Shown piece after piece: positions 29,233-38,453 of a stretch of 64,000 nucleotides of DNA. Origin of the DNA: Cyclobacterium marinum DSM 745 (GTDB lineage Bacteria; Bacteroidota; Bacteroidia; Cytophagales; Cyclobacteriaceae). The notes below the pieces were generated by a model. It was not told where the DNA came from. It did not search any database and was given only the letters and a program-made list of their open reading frames with translations. How positions within the stretch are numbered: position 1 is the stretch's first letter; each line of letters begins with the position of its first letter. Position numbers and translations under genes: made by a program. The stretch spans positions 2,862,501 to 2,926,500 of the forward strand of contig NC_015914.1 of NCBI RefSeq assembly GCF_000222485.1. The letters are read 5' to 3'.

Positions 29233-30708
29233 ATGAAATTAAATAAATACGTATTGGTGATTGCCTTTCTATTTTTTCTATTCAAAAGTCAATCTTGGGT
29301 TTGGGGGCAAACAATTGAAAAGTATCGAGTTGTAATCATGACAGACATGACTCATGATGATGGGAATTCGTTAATCCGCTACCTTCATTATGCTCACCTC
29401 TTTGATACTGAAGCTATCATTGTCACCAATCAGTTGCCGGATTATTACCATGACAGTCCAGAACCATGGAACAAAGCTCAGGAGATTATTAAAGCTTACC
29501 AAAAGGAATACCAACAGTTTAGCAAACATCATGTGGGGTACCCATCCCATGAACAATTATTCCAAGTTACTAAACCCGGCAGAGGTGCGCTGCCCATAAT
29601 TTGGCTAACGAATGAGAAAAAATTCAGTGGTCCTATAGGAGATAGGCATATGGAAAGCGAATGGGGGGATATTCGTTTTTCCGATTGGATAGGTGAGGGT
29701 AATAATCCAAATGGAGAACCTAAGGACTCACCGGGTAGTGAGTACTTGCAGGAGGTATTTGCCAAAGATGATGATCGTCCCATCTTTGTCCAAATGTGGG
29801 GTGGACCTGTCACGTTTATTCAAGCCTTATACCGCTACCAACAAAGACAAGGGGAAAAGAATTACCAAAAACTGTTAAATAAACTTCACGTCTATGGCAT
29901 TCTGTTACAGGACATTACTTTTGATTATTTGATTGATCTGGATAAGGTAAAGGAATTGGATTGTGCAAATTTTGGTACTACCCGTTCCACCTACAATGGA
30001 AAACGCCATTCTCCTCGTTGGTTATTGCATGATAGTGGTCATTTCTGGAAGTATTGTTATAATCCCAACCCAGATTTTGAGAAACTTATGTTACCCCAGG
30101 AAGTAAATGGTCATGGACCAATGTCTGACCTTTATGACAATGGAGGGGAAGGAGACACCCCTTCCTTTTTGTATCTTATTAGTGCAAGTTTAGGGCTTAA
30201 TGATCCATTAAAGCCGGATCATGGAAGCTGGGGCAGCCTTTTTCAACCAATGGGGGCAGGTTTCCCCAAAGGATATTATCACACATGCGGGGTAGAAGTT
30301 GAGCAGTTGATGCGCTGGAAAGATGCAGTGAAAAGAGACTTTATCAATCGTTTAGATTTTTCATTCAAAGATCCGGAAGAAGTTAATCAAATTCCGGTTT
30401 CTATTGTAAACAATGATAGTAGTTCTCAAGTATTGAAATTTTCAGTAAGAGCAGGACAGCTTGTTGCGTTTGACGCCTCCAAATCTTACGACCCGGAAGG
30501 ACAAGAGCTAAATTTTTCATGGTTTTATTACCCGGAGGCCAGTAGTTATACAGGTAATCTCACCTTAGATAAGCCGGAAGATGCTAAGTTAACTTTTGAA
30601 ATTCCCTCAGACATAAAAGCAGGAGAAATCCATTTAATCTTGCAAGTGACAGATTCAGGAAGTCCGGCACTTACTTCCTACAGGCGTATTGTTCTTTCTG
30701 CCAGCTAG
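29233..30708 (+). CDS. DUF1593 (nucleoside-hydrolase-like) exported protein
   Basis: 491 aa with signal peptide (about 1-25, ending VWGQ). The N-terminal motif TDMTHDDGNSLIRYLHYA resembles the calcium-binding Asp cluster of nucleoside hydrolases and matches the DUF1593 family, often annotated as cellulose-binding. The last roughly 95 residues form an Ig/cadherin-like beta domain (VAFDASKSYDPEGQELNFSW) seen at the C-terminus of this family. Its location next to a sulfatase gene fits glycan breakdown. The enzymatic reaction is not established. Confidence 0.8.
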   Translation: MKLNKYVLVIAFLFFLFKSQSWVWGQTIEKYRVVIMTDMTHDDGNSLIRYLHYAHLFDTEAIIVTNQLPDYYHDSPEPWNKAQEIIKAYQKEYQQFSKHHVGYPSHEQLFQVTKPGRGALPIIWLTNEKKFSGPIGDRHMESEWGDIRFSDWIGEGNNPNGEPKDSPGSEYLQEVFAKDDDRPIFVQMWGGPVTFIQALYRYQQRQGEKNYQKLLNKLHVYGILLQDITFDYLIDLDKVKELDCANFGTTRSTYNGKRHSPRWLLHDSGHFWKYCYNPNPDFEKLMLPQEVNGHGPMSDLYDNGGEGDTPSFLYLISASLGLNDPLKPDHGSWGSLFQPMGAGFPKGYYHTCGVEVEQLMRWKDAVKRDFINRLDFSFKDPEEVNQIPVSIVNNDSSSQVLKFSVRAGQLVAFDASKSYDPEGQELNFSWFYYPEASSYTGNLTLDKPEDAKLTFEIPSDIKAGEIHLILQVTDSGSPALTSYRRIVLSAS

Positions 30709-31069
30709 CGATTATTTGGCAGAACTGCTGATGCTTTATTCTTTTTGGAATCCCATTGAATGCTATTAAGCTAGTTTTAGGAGCTATTTTTATTGATTTA
30801 AAAGTTCGTCAATATTGAACTGAAAGCAGTCTAAATAGCATACAAGATTTTTGAAGACCGACAGGATGCCATTTTCTCAAAAAATGAATGGGTACGGAGA
30901 CGCCCAATCTCAGCTATAAAAGATTTTTGTTTAAAAACTTTCTCCTACTGAGGTTTACGAAATTTCAACACGAAATAAATTGTCTATTGCATATTTAGGT
31001 CTCAAGAATTATACATGTGAATATGAAGGGAGCTTCTGCTGATTTAAAAATTGCATAAAACAATATTTC
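30709..31069. other. Gene-free stretch
   Basis: AT-rich intergenic DNA after the DUF1593 gene. I see no open frame, RNA gene or convincing terminator in it; the regulatory sites begin at 31070. Confidence 0.4.
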
Positions 31070-31122
31070 TACAACATTGTTGCATTAATGATTTAAAGAA
31101 CTAAATTTGCAACATGGTTGCA
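31070..31122 (+). promoter_or_regulatory. Promoter with two inverted-repeat operators (Zur/Fur-type candidate)
   Basis: Two related inverted repeats: ACAACATTGTTGCA at 31071-31084 (CAAC-ATT-GTTG) and TGCAACATGGTTGCA at 31108-31122 (perfect 6-bp arms, 3-base spacer). Both continue into TTAAT, so they are also direct repeats of each other, centres 38 bp apart. TAAATTTG at 31102-31109 fits the Bacteroidota -7 consensus and overlaps the second repeat. TTGTTG at 31077-31082, 19 bp upstream, fits a -33 element and lies in the first. Such placement is expected of a repressor. The MerC and folE genes downstream make a metal regulator the best guess (inference). Confidence 0.6.
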
Positions 31123-31139
31123 TTAATAGTTTTGTTTTT

Positions 31140-31544
31140 ATGAGAATGATTTTAGACAAACCCGACATTCTTGGTGCCTTTGCAAGTACATTATGTTTAA
31201 TTCATTGTATGGTAACACCATTAATTTTTATAGCTCAAGCTTATCCAGAAAATGGGTTTAAAGAGGCTTTTTTTTGGTGGGTAAACTTAGATTATTTATT
31301 TATTATAATCTCATTTTTAGCTGTTGCACGCTCAGCTAAATATTCTGCAAACCAGATTTTGAAATACCTACTTTGGATCAATTGGGCTGTTTTGTTTTTT
31401 TTAATAATCAATGAAAAGTTTCATTTTTTATCATTACCAGAAATAATAACCTATATAGTAGCTATTTCACTTGCCGTAATCCATATATATAATTTAAAAT
31501 TTTGTCAATGTAAAACCAACTCATGTTGTGCTCAGAATGGATAA
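31140..31544 (+). CDS. MerC-like small membrane protein
   Basis: 134 aa from the ATG at 31140; an earlier in-frame start would lie inside the operator. Four hydrophobic segments. The first carries the Cys-x-x-x-Cys-like motif TLCLIHCMVTPL typical of MerC family metal transporters. The C-terminal tail is Cys-rich (FCQCKTNSCC). MerC was described in mercury uptake; in Bacteroidota such genes often occur without mer operons, so zinc or another soft metal is possible. It overlaps folE by 8 bp, indicating coupled translation. Confidence 0.75.
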   Translation: MRMILDKPDILGAFASTLCLIHCMVTPLIFIAQAYPENGFKEAFFWWVNLDYLFIIISFLAVARSAKYSANQILKYLLWINWAVLFFLIINEKFHFLSLPEIITYIVAISLAVIHIYNLKFCQCKTNSCCAQNG

Positions 31545-32190
31545 AAATGAGATTGAAAATATAGGTGATAATCATCTTTCAACAAATGTCCAAACGCCTT
31601 TACGCCCAGATGCATTTGAGAAATCTGATGAAGAAAAAATTCAAAATATTCAGCAATATTTCTCTAAGATAATGGAAGAGCTTGGACTTGATTTGAATGA
31701 TGACAGCTTATCAGGTACACCTTATAGGTTTGCTAAAATGTATGTAAAAGAGTTGTTTTACGGCTTAAATCCTGATAAAAAACCAAAGCTATCTGTTTTT
31801 GAGAATAAGTATGGTTATAAAAAAATGCTTGTAGAGCAAAACATAACCATTGACTCTTCCTGTGAACATCATTTTTTACCAATTACAGGTGAAGCCAATA
31901 TTGCTTATGTTCCTAAAGAGAAAGTAATCGGCTTATCGAAAATAAACAGGCTGGTGGATTATTATTCCCATCGACCCCAAGTTCAAGAAAGGCTTTCTTT
32001 GCAAATCTTAAAGGACCTGCAATATGCTTTAGAGACAGAAGATGTAATTGTGGTGATTTCAGCCAAACACCTCTGTGTCTCATCAAGGGGGATTAAGGAT
32101 AAAAACAGTTTTACCACAACGATAGAATATGGTGGCTGTTTTGAAGAGGAAAAATATAGAAATGAGTTTTTCAAAATATTAGGTCAGTAA
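31537..32190 (+). CDS. folE: GTP cyclohydrolase I
   Basis: 217 aa from the ATG at 31537. Zinc ligands are present: Cys 109 and a His in SSCEHHFLPI, and Cys 180 in KHLCVSSRG. The IGLSKINRLVDYYSHRPQVQER motif is characteristic. It is the zinc-dependent FolE type, converting GTP to dihydroneopterin triphosphate for folate or pterin synthesis. It overlaps the MerC-like gene and shares its doubly operator-flanked promoter. This suggests a metal-responsive folE paralogue rather than the housekeeping copy (inference). Confidence 0.93.
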   Translation: MDKNEIENIGDNHLSTNVQTPLRPDAFEKSDEEKIQNIQQYFSKIMEELGLDLNDDSLSGTPYRFAKMYVKELFYGLNPDKKPKLSVFENKYGYKKMLVEQNITIDSSCEHHFLPITGEANIAYVPKEKVIGLSKINRLVDYYSHRPQVQERLSLQILKDLQYALETEDVIVVISAKHLCVSSRGIKDKNSFTTTIEYGGCFEEEKYRNEFFKILGQ

Positions 32191-32696
32191 GAAAGTCGGA
32201 TTTCTTTTCTGGGTAAATAGGCTGGATTAAATCAGATAAAAGCATGGGTGATTTTCGCATGTTATTAGAGATTCAGTTGGTTTTTCAATGGCCATTTTAA
32301 AATAAAATTGGCCTAATTAACAGGGGGAATGAAAGGAGTTATCGCCAAATTTTTATTTTAGCTGCCCCCCCCCTCCAATAAAAATAAAAATGAGAGAAAT
32401 TTGTGACAAGATGTTTTTTATAATGTTCTCTATAGTTTTAGGGTAGAACTGCCCGATCTCGTGCTATTTTTAGTTTAGTTTCAATTTTTCGGAAAATGAC
32501 AATTCACCTGAAATTGAGATTGCCACAGGCCTAAACATAGGTAATGTTCTCTTTTATATTTTTTTGCGGATTATCTCTTTAGGAATATCCCTTAAGCTTT
32601 TGTGCAATTCACCAACCTAAATGTTCAATTCAGTCATAAAGGTTGATTTATATTAATTAATCCTGCCAAAATTTGCATTGAATTTTAAACAAAAAA
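32191..32696. other. Gene-free stretch with a poly-C tract
   Basis: About 500 bp without a supportable gene. It contains a run of nine C at about 32365-32373 in otherwise AT-rich DNA. No hairpin terminator for folE could be identified. Confidence 0.4.
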
Positions 32697-33071
32697 ATGA
32701 TGCAGAAAGTGATTTTCCTATTGGTAGGTTTCTTATTTGGAATAAGTGCTTACGCTCAAAACGCAGAAGAGATATTACTCGGCAAATGGACTAACCCGGA
32801 CGAAACCCGTGTCATTGAATTTGTCCAAAATGGAGGGTTTTATGAAGCAATTATATTAAAAAGTGATGATACTTCCTTTGAAGGTAGAAAACAAATTACC
32901 CATTTAAAATACCACAAGAATGGTATTTACAAGGATGGGATGGTTCATGTCTTCAAAAAAGACAGAACCTTAGCTTGCAAAGCCAATTTGTTAAGCATAG
33001 ACGAATTGGAATTAAGCGTGAGTTTTGGCTTTATGTCAAAATCAGCGGTGTGGACGAGGGTTGAAAACTAA
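32697..33071 (+). CDS. DUF2147 exported small protein
   Basis: 124 aa with signal peptide at about 1-22 (ISAYAQN). The body (LLGKWTNPDETRVIEFVQNGG, later TLACKANLLS) matches the DUF2147 family of small periplasmic proteins with a lipocalin-like character. Function unknown. It stops 10 bp before the TolC start, so it probably leads the efflux operon. Two adjacent ATG codons are present; the first is used here. Confidence 0.75.
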   Translation: MMQKVIFLLVGFLFGISAYAQNAEEILLGKWTNPDETRVIEFVQNGGFYEAIILKSDDTSFEGRKQITHLKYHKNGIYKDGMVHVFKKDRTLACKANLLSIDELELSVSFGFMSKSAVWTRVEN

Positions 33072-33081
33072 TAAGGGAATC

Positions 33082-34395
33082 ATGAGAACTTATTTAATGG
33101 TGATGATTGGCATGCTTGGTTTGCCTGCATTTGCACAAACTGAATTCACTTCCTTGGATGAAGTTTTTAACTATGCAGACCAACATACGGTAGCCTTGAA
33201 AAGTGCAAGCCTAAGCGAAGAGATTGCATCCGCAGGAGCAAAAGAATCAAAAGCCTATTTATTCCCAAGCATCAGTGCCGGTGCAGGCTATACAGACAAT
33301 ATCACTTTACAACCTACCCTAGTTCCTTCCCAGTTGTTAAAACCACTTGCCGAAGAAGGGACATTCGATGAATTGACTTTCGGTAAAAAGTATGTGTATG
33401 CCGCAGGTATAACCGCTCAGTGGGATATTTTGAATTTCCAAAGACAATTTGCTTCCCAAACTGCGAATATTTTGGCTGAAGAGCAAAAAGTCAATACCCA
33501 GAAAACGAAGTTCAATACATACAATCAGCTGGCTTCAATTTATTATTCTATAGTGCTCACACAGGAGGCTATTTCAATTTATGAAGAAAATGCCAAGGTT
33601 TCATCGAAAATTTATGCAAGTGCCCAAGAAAAGTACCTAGCGGGAGTAATAAGAGAAGCAGAATTAAATGCTGCAGAAATAAAAAGCTTATCTACTCGCA
33701 GCACTTTGGTTGAAGCCCAGGAAAACCTCAAAAGCTATTACCTGCAATTGCAAAGTTTATTGAGTACTGCTGATGAAATAATGGTAAGTGATAGGCCGGA
33801 GGATTTCAAGCTAAGGGATACAATAATAAGTAATACTCATCCTGAGATTCTTTGGCAGGAGTTAGAAGTGGAAAAATCTGAATCAATTTTGAAGCAGAAA
33901 AAATCCTTACATCTGCCTACGACAAGCATTTTTTACCAATACAATTACAACTGGGCAGGGGACGATTTCTTTCAATTTTCTGATGTGAGTGATTTGCCCC
34001 AACAATACCTAGGGCTTAAACTGAACATTCCGATTTTTCAAGGTTTTTCTACACGTCAGAAAGTTTTGCAGTCAAAACAAGAACTAGCCCTACAAAAGTT
34101 ACAATTGGAAAACACAAAGCTCCTAAAACAGAAAGAAGATGAATTACTGCTACAAGAGCTGGCAACCTCGGCCCAAAGGTTAAAGGATCAAGGAGAGATT
34201 TTAGCATTGCAAAAGAAGAATGATGAACATATAGATAATAATTATCAAAACGGTCTTATCAATCTAGATGAAAGGCTTGATAAATACGAAGATTTATTAA
34301 TGATGCAAAATAACTATCTGCAAAGTCTGGCATCCTTTACACTAGCCAAGTATAAAATCCACATTAGGCAAATTGACTTTAACAGCTATGAATAA
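33082..34395 (+). CDS. TolC family outer membrane efflux protein
   Basis: 437 aa from the ATG at 33082 (MRTYLMV), which gives a clean signal peptide (LGLPAFAQ). An earlier in-frame ATG lies inside the preceding gene. Two OEP repeats are visible, with alternating helical coiled-coil stretches (EEIASAGAKESKAYLFPSIS; later QSKQELALQKLQLENTKLLKQKEDE). It forms the outer membrane exit duct for the HlyD/ABC parts encoded next, and its stop overlaps the HlyD start by 8 bp. Confidence 0.9.
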   Translation: MRTYLMVMIGMLGLPAFAQTEFTSLDEVFNYADQHTVALKSASLSEEIASAGAKESKAYLFPSISAGAGYTDNITLQPTLVPSQLLKPLAEEGTFDELTFGKKYVYAAGITAQWDILNFQRQFASQTANILAEEQKVNTQKTKFNTYNQLASIYYSIVLTQEAISIYEENAKVSSKIYASAQEKYLAGVIREAELNAAEIKSLSTRSTLVEAQENLKSYYLQLQSLLSTADEIMVSDRPEDFKLRDTIISNTHPEILWQELEVEKSESILKQKKSLHLPTTSIFYQYNYNWAGDDFFQFSDVSDLPQQYLGLKLNIPIFQGFSTRQKVLQSKQELALQKLQLENTKLLKQKEDELLLQELATSAQRLKDQGEILALQKKNDEHIDNNYQNGLINLDERLDKYEDLLMMQNNYLQSLASFTLAKYKIHIRQIDFNSYE

Positions 34396-35503
34396 TCGTA
34401 AAAAAATGAAAAGAAGTACTTTCAAATATTTTGGTTTGCTTACACTTTTCTCCGCATTGTTTTCATCTTGTATAAAACAGAACAAGGTTTCTCCAATCAG
34501 AAAAGACAGTATTGAAGCGGTGTTTGCAAGTGGGCATATTGAGCAAGAAAATCAATATACTGTATTTTCTACTGTAGAAGGAACCATAGTTTCCTTGCGT
34601 GTAAAAGAAGGAGATAGCGCAAAAATTAATCAATTGATTGCGACGGTAAAGAATGATGTACCTAGCAATCAACTCGAGGATGCCTTGGCAGTGTATGAGG
34701 ACGCCGTGAAAAATGTTTCTCCAAACGCACCGAAAATTCAACAAATAGAAACTCAGATTGTACAAGCCAAAAGGCAGCTGGCATTGGATAAGGAGAATTA
34801 CATGCGCTTTAAAAAGTTACGTGAAACGAATTCGGTGTCTCAGCTTGAATTTGAAAAAGCTGAATTGCAATACCATGCTGCTCAAAACAACCTTTCGGCC
34901 TTAGAGGAAACGCTTCAAGAGACAATAGATGTACTCAAGCTTAATGTAGAACGTAGTCGAATGCAAGTAAATACCTATCAAAGTTTATTGGGGGATTATG
35001 AGCTAATAACGCCTAATTCAGGTATTGTAAACCAAGTGTTTAAAAAGCAAGGAGAGCTAACCCGAAAAGGAGAAGCCATTGCTGAGATAGGAAGTGGGGA
35101 CTACCTTATCAAACTGTATGTGTCCGAAGACGATATTGCTAAAATCAGTAAAGGTCAATCAGTAGCTGTAACGTTGAATACTTACCCCAATTCTGTATTT
35201 GATGCCAAGGTAACCAAAATACACCCTGCATTCGATAAGGTAGAGCAGTCTTATGTACTGGAAGCACACTTTGAGCAATTGCCGGAAAAAATGTTTTCCG
35301 GCACCCAGCTACAGGCCAATATAGTAACACGAAATAGAAAAAATGTTCTCTTTATCCCTACGGATTACCTTATAAATGGAAACACAGTATTGCTCGAGAG
35401 TGGCGAAGAAAAAAGGATAGAAACAGGTATTTCAAACGGAGAGTGGACCGAAGTAACTTCCGGAATCACAGCACAAGAAGTACTCCTTAAACCAAAGCGC
35501 TAA
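34388..35503 (+). CDS. HlyD/MacA family periplasmic adaptor lipoprotein
   Basis: 371 aa from the ATG at 34388; a second ATG at 34406 is also possible. The lipobox is FSSC. A biotinyl-lipoyl-like domain (TVFSTVEGTIVSLRVKEGDSAKIN) is followed by a coiled-coil hairpin (about 85-195), a second lipoyl half (YELITPNSGIVNQVFKKQGE) and beta-barrel and membrane-proximal domains. It bridges the ABC permease to TolC. Confidence 0.9.
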   Translation: MNNRKKMKRSTFKYFGLLTLFSALFSSCIKQNKVSPIRKDSIEAVFASGHIEQENQYTVFSTVEGTIVSLRVKEGDSAKINQLIATVKNDVPSNQLEDALAVYEDAVKNVSPNAPKIQQIETQIVQAKRQLALDKENYMRFKKLRETNSVSQLEFEKAELQYHAAQNNLSALEETLQETIDVLKLNVERSRMQVNTYQSLLGDYELITPNSGIVNQVFKKQGELTRKGEAIAEIGSGDYLIKLYVSEDDIAKISKGQSVAVTLNTYPNSVFDAKVTKIHPAFDKVEQSYVLEAHFEQLPEKMFSGTQLQANIVTRNRKNVLFIPTDYLINGNTVLLESGEEKRIETGISNGEWTEVTSGITAQEVLLKPKR

Positions 35504-35506
35504 GTC

Positions 35507-36742
35507 ATGAATACCAATCAGAAAATAGCAAAAGTACATCTTACCACAAGATTCAAGCAACTGATGGTGGCTGTCTTAAGTGTCACCTTTGGGATTTCTA
35601 TGTATGTATTTATGAACAGTTTTATGGCTGGGGTTAATAATGCACAGACACAGATAACCTTTACATCCATGCCACATATCAAAATTTACAATGATTTGCC
35701 AAGTCATGTGGAGCCAATTATTCAGACGGATGATCCGAATACGCTTATCATGGTGAATAATGCACGAAATATCCAATATTCTGAGGGCATAAAAAATGCT
35801 GATGCACTAAAAAATAAACTTAGTGATTTCACGGAAATTACAGGCATCACCCAACAACTCAACCAAAATGTGTTTGTGCGCAATGGCGTCTCAAAAACCA
35901 GTGCCACCTTATCAGGCATTGAAACCCAAAGCGAAAACGAATTATTTGAAACGGCAAAGTATATTGTTGAGGGTAATTTAGAAGCATTGGACAAACGCTC
36001 AGATGGAATCATATTAGGCACGGGCCTGGCAAGGGCCATTGGTGTAAATACCGGCAACAATATTTCGCTTAGCACTTCTGAAGGCATCACTAAAACTTTT
36101 AAAGTCATTGGATTAATAGAAACAGGTTCCAATGCCGCTGATAAAACACGTGCCTTGGTTTCCATACACACGGCAAGGCAACTTTTCTTAAAAAACAAAA
36201 GCTACGCCACAGAACTACTAATTAATGTAGAAGACTATTACAAATCAAAAGAACTGGCAGATAATATTGGCAAACTCACAGATTATAAGGTAGAAGCTTG
36301 GCAAGAGGGAAATAGTCAGTTGGATGCAGCCAATGTTTTGAGGGATATTGTAGCGGTAGCCATTTCACTCACCATTTTGATTGTGGCAGGCTTTGGGATC
36401 TACAATATCATGAATATGACGGTGAATGAAAAAATCAAGGAGATTGCCATTTTAAAAGCCATGGGTTTTGGAGGGAAAGATGTAATGGAAATTTTCCTCA
36501 CTCAGTCTATTGTCATTGGGTTTTTGGGAGGGTTAACAGGCTTAGGGCTGGGGAACATTATCGTAAGATTGGTAGACAATGTGCCATTCAAAATTGCCAC
36601 ACTCACCACCCTTCCTGTGGAATACAGTACTGCAGATTATGTGATGGCTTTTTGTTTTGGTATCATCATCACATTTATTGCGGGATACCTTCCTGCCCGA
36701 AAGGCATCAAAAGTTGATCCGGTCGATATTTTAAGAGGATAA
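35507..36742 (+). CDS. FtsX/MacB-type ABC transporter permease
   Basis: 411 aa. One N-terminal membrane segment (about 20-45), a large periplasmic MacB-like domain (about 46-275) and three C-terminal membrane segments with the FtsX signature INEKIKEIAILKAMGFGGKDVMEIF-like region and final ARKASKVDPVDILRG. The mechanotransmission type acts on lipoproteins, peptides or antibiotics at the outer leaflet of the inner membrane. It lies 3 bp after the adaptor gene and 3 bp before the ATPase gene. Confidence 0.92.
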   Translation: MNTNQKIAKVHLTTRFKQLMVAVLSVTFGISMYVFMNSFMAGVNNAQTQITFTSMPHIKIYNDLPSHVEPIIQTDDPNTLIMVNNARNIQYSEGIKNADALKNKLSDFTEITGITQQLNQNVFVRNGVSKTSATLSGIETQSENELFETAKYIVEGNLEALDKRSDGIILGTGLARAIGVNTGNNISLSTSEGITKTFKVIGLIETGSNAADKTRALVSIHTARQLFLKNKSYATELLINVEDYYKSKELADNIGKLTDYKVEAWQEGNSQLDAANVLRDIVAVAISLTILIVAGFGIYNIMNMTVNEKIKEIAILKAMGFGGKDVMEIFLTQSIVIGFLGGLTGLGLGNIIVRLVDNVPFKIATLTTLPVEYSTADYVMAFCFGIIITFIAGYLPARKASKVDPVDILRG

Positions 36743-36745
36743 GTA

Positions 36746-37423
36746 ATGAAAGCACTTTCTGTAAAAAACATCAATAAATACTTCCACATCCCAACAGAAT
36801 TCCATGTTTTAAAAGACATTTCTTTTGAGGTGGACAAAGGTGAGTTTGTCTCGATTATTGGAAAATCCGGTTCAGGAAAATCTACTTTACTTTACCTGCT
36901 ATCCACCATGGATACAAATTATACCGGTGAGATAAAAATGAATGGCGAACCTCTCACTGGATTGAGCCAAAGCGAATTAGCGAAATTTAGAAATGAACAT
37001 ATTGGGTTTGTTTTTCAGTTTCACTATCTCTTACCTGAATTTACGGTACTTGACAATGTGATGCTTCCTGCGCTAAAATTAAAGAAAAAAAGTAAGGGGC
37101 AAATAGAAGCGGAAGCCATGGAACTACTTTCCCTTTTAGGCATCAAAGGGCATGAACACAAGCAGTCTGCTAAAATATCGGGGGGACAACAGCAAAGGGT
37201 AGCCATAGCGCGGGCCCTTATAAATTCACCTTCTATCATCATGGGCGATGAACCTACCGGAAATCTGGACTCTAAAAACACAAAGATCGTTTTTGATATT
37301 TTTCGTGAACTGGCAAAAGAACGTGGACAGACCATTATTGCAGTGACCCATGACGATGAATTTGCCGCCAATTGTGACCGTATTATTGAGCTCTCTGACG
37401 GGAAATTAATCAGTGAATTATGA
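36746..37423 (+). CDS. LolD/MacB-type ABC transporter ATPase
   Basis: 225 aa. Walker A GKSGSGKST at residues 39-47, Q-loop near VFQFHYLLPEF, signature SGGQQQR at 145-151, Walker B IIMGDE at 164-169 and H-loop THDDE. It powers the permease encoded 3 bp upstream. The stop overlaps the next start (ATGA). Confidence 0.95.
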   Translation: MKALSVKNINKYFHIPTEFHVLKDISFEVDKGEFVSIIGKSGSGKSTLLYLLSTMDTNYTGEIKMNGEPLTGLSQSELAKFRNEHIGFVFQFHYLLPEFTVLDNVMLPALKLKKKSKGQIEAEAMELLSLLGIKGHEHKQSAKISGGQQQRVAIARALINSPSIIMGDEPTGNLDSKNTKIVFDIFRELAKERGQTIIAVTHDDEFAANCDRIIELSDGKLISEL

Positions 37424-38307
37424 ATTTAAAGCATTGTTTATGTTTTTTGTTAATCTTGATTTTAACCTCTCAAGTAAAAGGTCAAGACAGAGAACTTACC
37501 TTGTTTGATTTGAATTATAGTTTTGATAAGATTAAAAACGACACCATTAACGGACATTCCAACAATATAAATGCTTTTATCAATGCGCCCCTAATGTACA
37601 ATGACAGTACTTTATTGGCTATGAAATTAGAATTTGGAGGACGATACCAAGGTAATTTAGGTGATTATTTCAATTACAATGTGTTTCAAACAGATGCTAC
37701 TTTTCTATGGCAAAAGAAAATGGACGAGAAGAATAATTTTGCCCTTATCATTAAATCGGGTTTTTATTCAGACTTTCAAGACATTAGCTTTAAAGATATT
37801 CGATATGGCATTGGGAGTTATTACAACATCAAACACTCCCAAAAATTTGCTACTGGTTGGGGTTTCTTTTATAACAAACAATTTACAGCACATCAAATTA
37901 CCCCACTCATTTTCTTGAAATACAACTTTCACCCAAAGTGGGAATTGTACGGTGTATTTCCTGTAAAACCAAAATTGACCTATAAATTTACTGATGACTT
38001 AAAGTGGTCCATCGAGCTGGATGGTAAAGTGGATTCGTACCGTTTGTCTGAAAAAGAATACGATAATTCCATATTTGAGCATTCTGTCCTATTTGGCCTG
38101 AGCAGTATTGATGTACTCGTCAAAAAGCACCATAAATTTTCTTTCAGTTTGGGGTACACTTTCAGACAAGACATGAAGTATTATCATGACCAAGCAGCCA
38201 ACAATTGGAAGCTGTTCATTTTTGATGTATCGGAGAATACCCAACCGGTATCCTATATTAAAACCAAGCTGTTTCGTAGTATGATCCGGTATAGTTTTGT
38301 ACTTTGA
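37420..38307 (+). CDS. Outer membrane beta-barrel protein (DUF6268-like)
   Basis: 295 aa with signal peptide (about 1-21, QVKGQD). Alternating aromatic and polar beta strands end in SMIRYSFVL. It resembles the DUF6268 family of outer membrane proteins, judged by eye. It is the last gene of the efflux operon, coupled by an ATGA overlap to the ATPase gene. Role unknown; perhaps an accessory porin or envelope sensor. Confidence 0.65.
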   Translation: MNLKHCLCFLLILILTSQVKGQDRELTLFDLNYSFDKIKNDTINGHSNNINAFINAPLMYNDSTLLAMKLEFGGRYQGNLGDYFNYNVFQTDATFLWQKKMDEKNNFALIIKSGFYSDFQDISFKDIRYGIGSYYNIKHSQKFATGWGFFYNKQFTAHQITPLIFLKYNFHPKWELYGVFPVKPKLTYKFTDDLKWSIELDGKVDSYRLSEKEYDNSIFEHSVLFGLSSIDVLVKKHHKFSFSLGYTFRQDMKYYHDQAANNWKLFIFDVSENTQPVSYIKTKLFRSMIRYSFVL

Positions 38308-38453
38308 ATTTGCTCAATGGAAGCTTATTGTAGGAGGGTGGTGGCTTTTCATTGATGAAATTGGCCACTTCATTCCTCAATAGGTGTGTTTGCGTTAGAA
38401 AAACAGGTAACTGTCAACACAGGGTTTAAATTTGCAAAAAAAAGTCTATTATT

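Noticed and set aside
31086..31139. Earlier start codon for the MerC-like protein at 31107
   Set aside because: It would lie inside the operator and the predicted -7 element; the ATG at 31140 gives a leader of reasonable length and a normal N-terminus.
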